In this document: piece by piece, positions 62,118-64,000 of the stretch
Position numbering within the stretch: the stretch's first letter is position 1
Layout: the number at the start of each line of letters is the position of its first letter
Position numbers and translations under genes: made by a program
Source of the DNA: Novosphingobium percolationis
GTDB taxonomy: Bacteria > Pseudomonadota > Alphaproteobacteria > Sphingomonadales > Sphingomonadaceae
DNA: 64,000 nt
Assembly: GCF_020179425.1 (NCBI RefSeq)
Contig: NZ_JAILYM010000002.1
Location: forward strand, 310,001 to 374,000
Direction of reading: 5' to 3'
Notes under the pieces: model-generated
Databases searched by the model: none
The model's input: only the letters and a program-made list of their open reading frames with translations
What the model was told of the DNA's origin: nothing

Positions 62118-63839
62118 CTAACGGCCCTTGGACGTTTTGGTTTCCGACCCGGTTGATCCTTTCGCCTCCGGATCGGAAGCATCCCACACCTTGCCGCCGC
62201 CGACCCACGTTTCCAGCACGCGGGTCTTGCGGATGTCCGCCGGGCTGGCGGTCATCGGATCGGTATCGACAAGGATGAAATCGGCGCGTTGGCCGGGGGC
62301 AAGCCGTCCGAAGCGGTTTTCGGCGAATCCGGCGTAAGCGGCCTTGCTGGTATAGCCCGCCAGCGCGGTGGCGCGGTCGACCTTTTCCTGGGGTTGCCAG
62401 CCGCCGGCAGGCTGCCCGTTTTCGTCCTCGCGGCTGATTGCCGCCGCGATTCCGGCCCAGGGATCGGGCAGTTCGACCGGGCTGTCCGATCCGAACGCCA
62501 GCGTCGCGCCAGCGCCTTTCAGCGATTTCCACGCATAGGCCCCGGCGAGGCGATCCGGCCCCAGCCGCGCTTCGGCCATGACCCGGTCCGACGTCTGGTG
62601 GACCGGCTGCATCGATGCGACCACCCCGCCGTTTGCGGCGATGCGGGTCACGATCGGCCAGTCCTTCGGATCGATCACTTGCGCGTGCTCGATCCGCCAG
62701 CGCCGGTCGCCCTTGTAGGTTTCGGTCAGGTCCGCGATCGCGCCCAGCAGCACGGCGTTGCCTTGATCGCCGATGGCGTGGACCGCGACCTGGAAGTTGT
62801 CCATCGCCGCGCGGCTCATCAGGTTGCCGAGCTGCGTCTGGCTCAACTGCGGCAGCCCGCGCGTATCGGGCTTGTCGGCATAGGGCGCTTTGAGCCACGC
62901 CCCGCGCGATCCCAGCGCGCCGTCCATGTAGAGCTTGACCCCGCCCATGCGCAGCCGATCGGCGTAGAGCCAGGGCGACGGGCCCGGGCCCGCGATCAGC
63001 GTCATCGCGTCCACGCCCGAGGCATAGGACATGATCCGGACGTAGAGCTGGTTGGCGTCGCCGGCGCGGCGGAAGGCCTGCCAATCCCTGATCTCGGTGC
63101 CCATGTCGGCGACGGCGGTAAGGCCGCGCCGGAAGAAATCGTGCTGCGCCAGTTGCAGCGCCGCATCGTAATCGCGCGGGGACGGGGCCGGCACCGCCTT
63201 GTCCACCAACGCCATCGCTGCGTCGACCAGCACGCCCGCGGGCGTGCCATCGGCCTTGCGTTCGATGCTGCCGCCTGCCGCCGCCTGCGCGGCGGCGGTC
63301 ACGCTTGCGGCCTTGAGCGCGGCGCTGTTGGCCCAGCCCGCATGACCATCGACGCGCGACAGCCAGACCGGACGATCGGGCACGGCGGCATCGAGTTCGG
63401 CGGCGGTGGGAAAGCGGCCCAGCTTCCAGCGTTCCTGGTTCCAGCCGCGTCCGATGATCCACGCCCGATCGGGATGCGCGGCGGCGAAGGCGGCGATCTT
63501 GCTCAGCGCATCGGCCAGCGAGGTCGTTTCCGACAGGTCGAGCGTCATCGCGGCAAAGCCGGTGGACATGACGTGGACGTGCGCGTCGATCAGGCCCGGC
63601 AGCAGCACGCGGCCCTGCCCGTCGATGTGGAACTTCACGCCCTTCTTCGATGGCTTCTGCCCGGGCGCATAGACCGCCTTGATGGTGCCCGCATCGTCGA
63701 GCACCATCGCACCGATCTGCGCGACCGAGCCATCGGGCACGAGCGTGTAGCCCTTGAAGTTGTCCACCAGCACATCGGCGTGGGCCGGGGTGGCAAGCGT
63801 GGTGGCGAGGAGGAGGGGCAGGAGCATCTTGGAGGTCAT
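62118..63839 (-). CDS. Secreted amidohydrolase, YtcJ-like (amidohydrolase 3 family)
   Basis: A 573-residue exported metal-dependent hydrolase. A signal peptide (LLPLLLATTLATPAHA, cleavage before DVLV) precedes the amidohydrolase fold. The metal ligands lie in LIDAHVHV, AVHAIGDQGNAV, RIEHAQ and FGSDSPVE, and TIGRGWNQERW-type and DADP-like substrate loops are present. The C-terminal KTRVLETWVGGGKVWD is the usual closing strand. Such proteins act on unknown amides or N-substituted compounds. The ATG lies eleven bases after an in-frame GC-rich stretch, and GGAAGG-like bases are weak. Confidence 0.87.
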   Translation of the reverse strand: MTSKMLLPLLLATTLATPAHADVLVDNFKGYTLVPDGSVAQIGAMVLDDAGTIKAVYAPGQKPSKKGVKFHIDGQGRVLLPGLIDAHVHVMSTGFAAMTLDLSETTSLADALSKIAAFAAAHPDRAWIIGRGWNQERWKLGRFPTAAELDAAVPDRPVWLSRVDGHAGWANSAALKAASVTAAAQAAAGGSIERKADGTPAGVLVDAAMALVDKAVPAPSPRDYDAALQLAQHDFFRRGLTAVADMGTEIRDWQAFRRAGDANQLYVRIMSYASGVDAMTLIAGPGPSPWLYADRLRMGGVKLYMDGALGSRGAWLKAPYADKPDTRGLPQLSQTQLGNLMSRAAMDNFQVAVHAIGDQGNAVLLGAIADLTETYKGDRRWRIEHAQVIDPKDWPIVTRIAANGGVVASMQPVHQTSDRVMAEARLGPDRLAGAYAWKSLKGAGATLAFGSDSPVELPDPWAGIAAAISREDENGQPAGGWQPQEKVDRATALAGYTSKAAYAGFAENRFGRLAPGQRADFILVDTDPMTASPADIRKTRVLETWVGGGKVWDASDPEAKGSTGSETKTSKGR

Positions 63840-63911
63840 CAACAGGCCTTCGTTTGCGGCGCTGCCCACCCGCTGCGACCAGGCAGCCCTTCGGACGACC
63901 AGGTCTCGCGT

Positions 63912-63945
63912 CCCTCCCGCAGGCGGGAGGGGAAGGGGGTGGGCA
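63912..63945. repeat. Interspersed GC-rich palindromic repeat, copy 2
   Basis: On the minus strand it reads TGCCCACCCCC, two bases, CCCCTCCCGC, two bases, GCGGGAGGG, the same as copy 1 at 3359-3393 except at the variable dinucleotides. It lies 73 bases upstream of the amidohydrolase start, in a stretch without genes. Nothing further is recognisable up to the right edge (63946-64000). Confidence 0.7.
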
Positions 63946-64000
63946 GCGTCAAAGCACTGCCTCAACGCTAATGCACGAGAAAGGTTACGCCGAGCCCTTT

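Overview
The window is about 64 kb of gene-dense, high-GC chromosome. Coding density is very high, and many adjacent genes share ATGA or GTGA stop/start overlaps. Gene content and order point to an alphaproteobacterium of the Sphingomonadales, most likely Novosphingobium or a close relative. The evidence is pckA divergent from chvI-chvG-hprK-rapZ-EIIA-HPr, the hisG-hisD-nusB string, cobA-DUF2849-cysI-DUF934-cysH, argS-SPOR followed later by nagZ-scpA-scpB-tatABC, a cpa/tad pilus locus, and abundant acyl-CoA genes. The genus is an inference. No rRNA, tRNA, CRISPR array, IS element or prophage is visible, and no gap without a gene exceeds 300 bases.

Layout. 1-3.4 kb: arginine succinyltransferase-pathway hydrolase astB, glycerol kinase and a VOC protein. 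3.4-5.9 kb (minus): hisG-hisD-nusB. 5.9-12.6 kb: mixed metabolic genes (DUF2332, epoxide-hydrolase-like enzyme, SDRs, pirin, NUDIX, BolA, a DnaJ-domain protein, nitroreductase). 12.7-19.3 kb: PEP carboxykinase divergent from the ChvI/ChvG two-component system and a phosphotransfer module (HprK, RapZ, EIIA, HPr) with no sugar permease in the window. 19.3-21.5 kb: an RNA methyltransferase and an ABC1/UbiB-type kinase. 21.6-25.6 kb (minus): sulfate-assimilation operon. 25.7-28.8 kb (minus): proton pyrophosphatase and ThiL.

28.8-35.5 kb is a first beta-oxidation cluster: two crotonases, a two-subunit acyl-CoA dehydrogenase, thiolase, a 3-hydroxyacyl-CoA-type SDR and a TetR regulator. mtnP and a MarR/FAH pair follow. 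38-45.3 kb (minus) carries cpaA-cpaB-cpaC-cpaD-cpaE-tadB-tadC, with the TadA/CpaF motor ATPase and all pilin genes missing. 45.4-50.6 kb: lipase-like hydrolase, FAD oxidoreductase, rnhA-thrB-ispH and a lipoprotein.

50.7-61.9 kb is the housekeeping group argS, SPOR, nagZ, scpA, scpB, tatA, tatB, tatC, split after the SPOR gene by a second acyl-CoA cluster at 53.2-57.8 kb. That cluster has a crotonase, an aminoglycoside-phosphotransferase-like kinase, an ACAD11-type dehydrogenase, an SDR and a divergent TetR. The kinase and dehydrogenase look like the separated halves of animal ACAD10/ACAD11, and they suggest a route for 4-hydroxyacyl-CoA breakdown. The window ends with a secreted amidohydrolase.

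Regulation. Three promoters (nitroreductase, thiolase, ACAD11-type dehydrogenase) carry the same 16-bp palindrome, TTAAYYGNNCRRTTAA, 19-47 bp before the start codon. This indicates a shared regulon linking the two acyl-CoA clusters. A different perfect 20-bp palindrome lies between the second-cluster SDR and its TetR gene.
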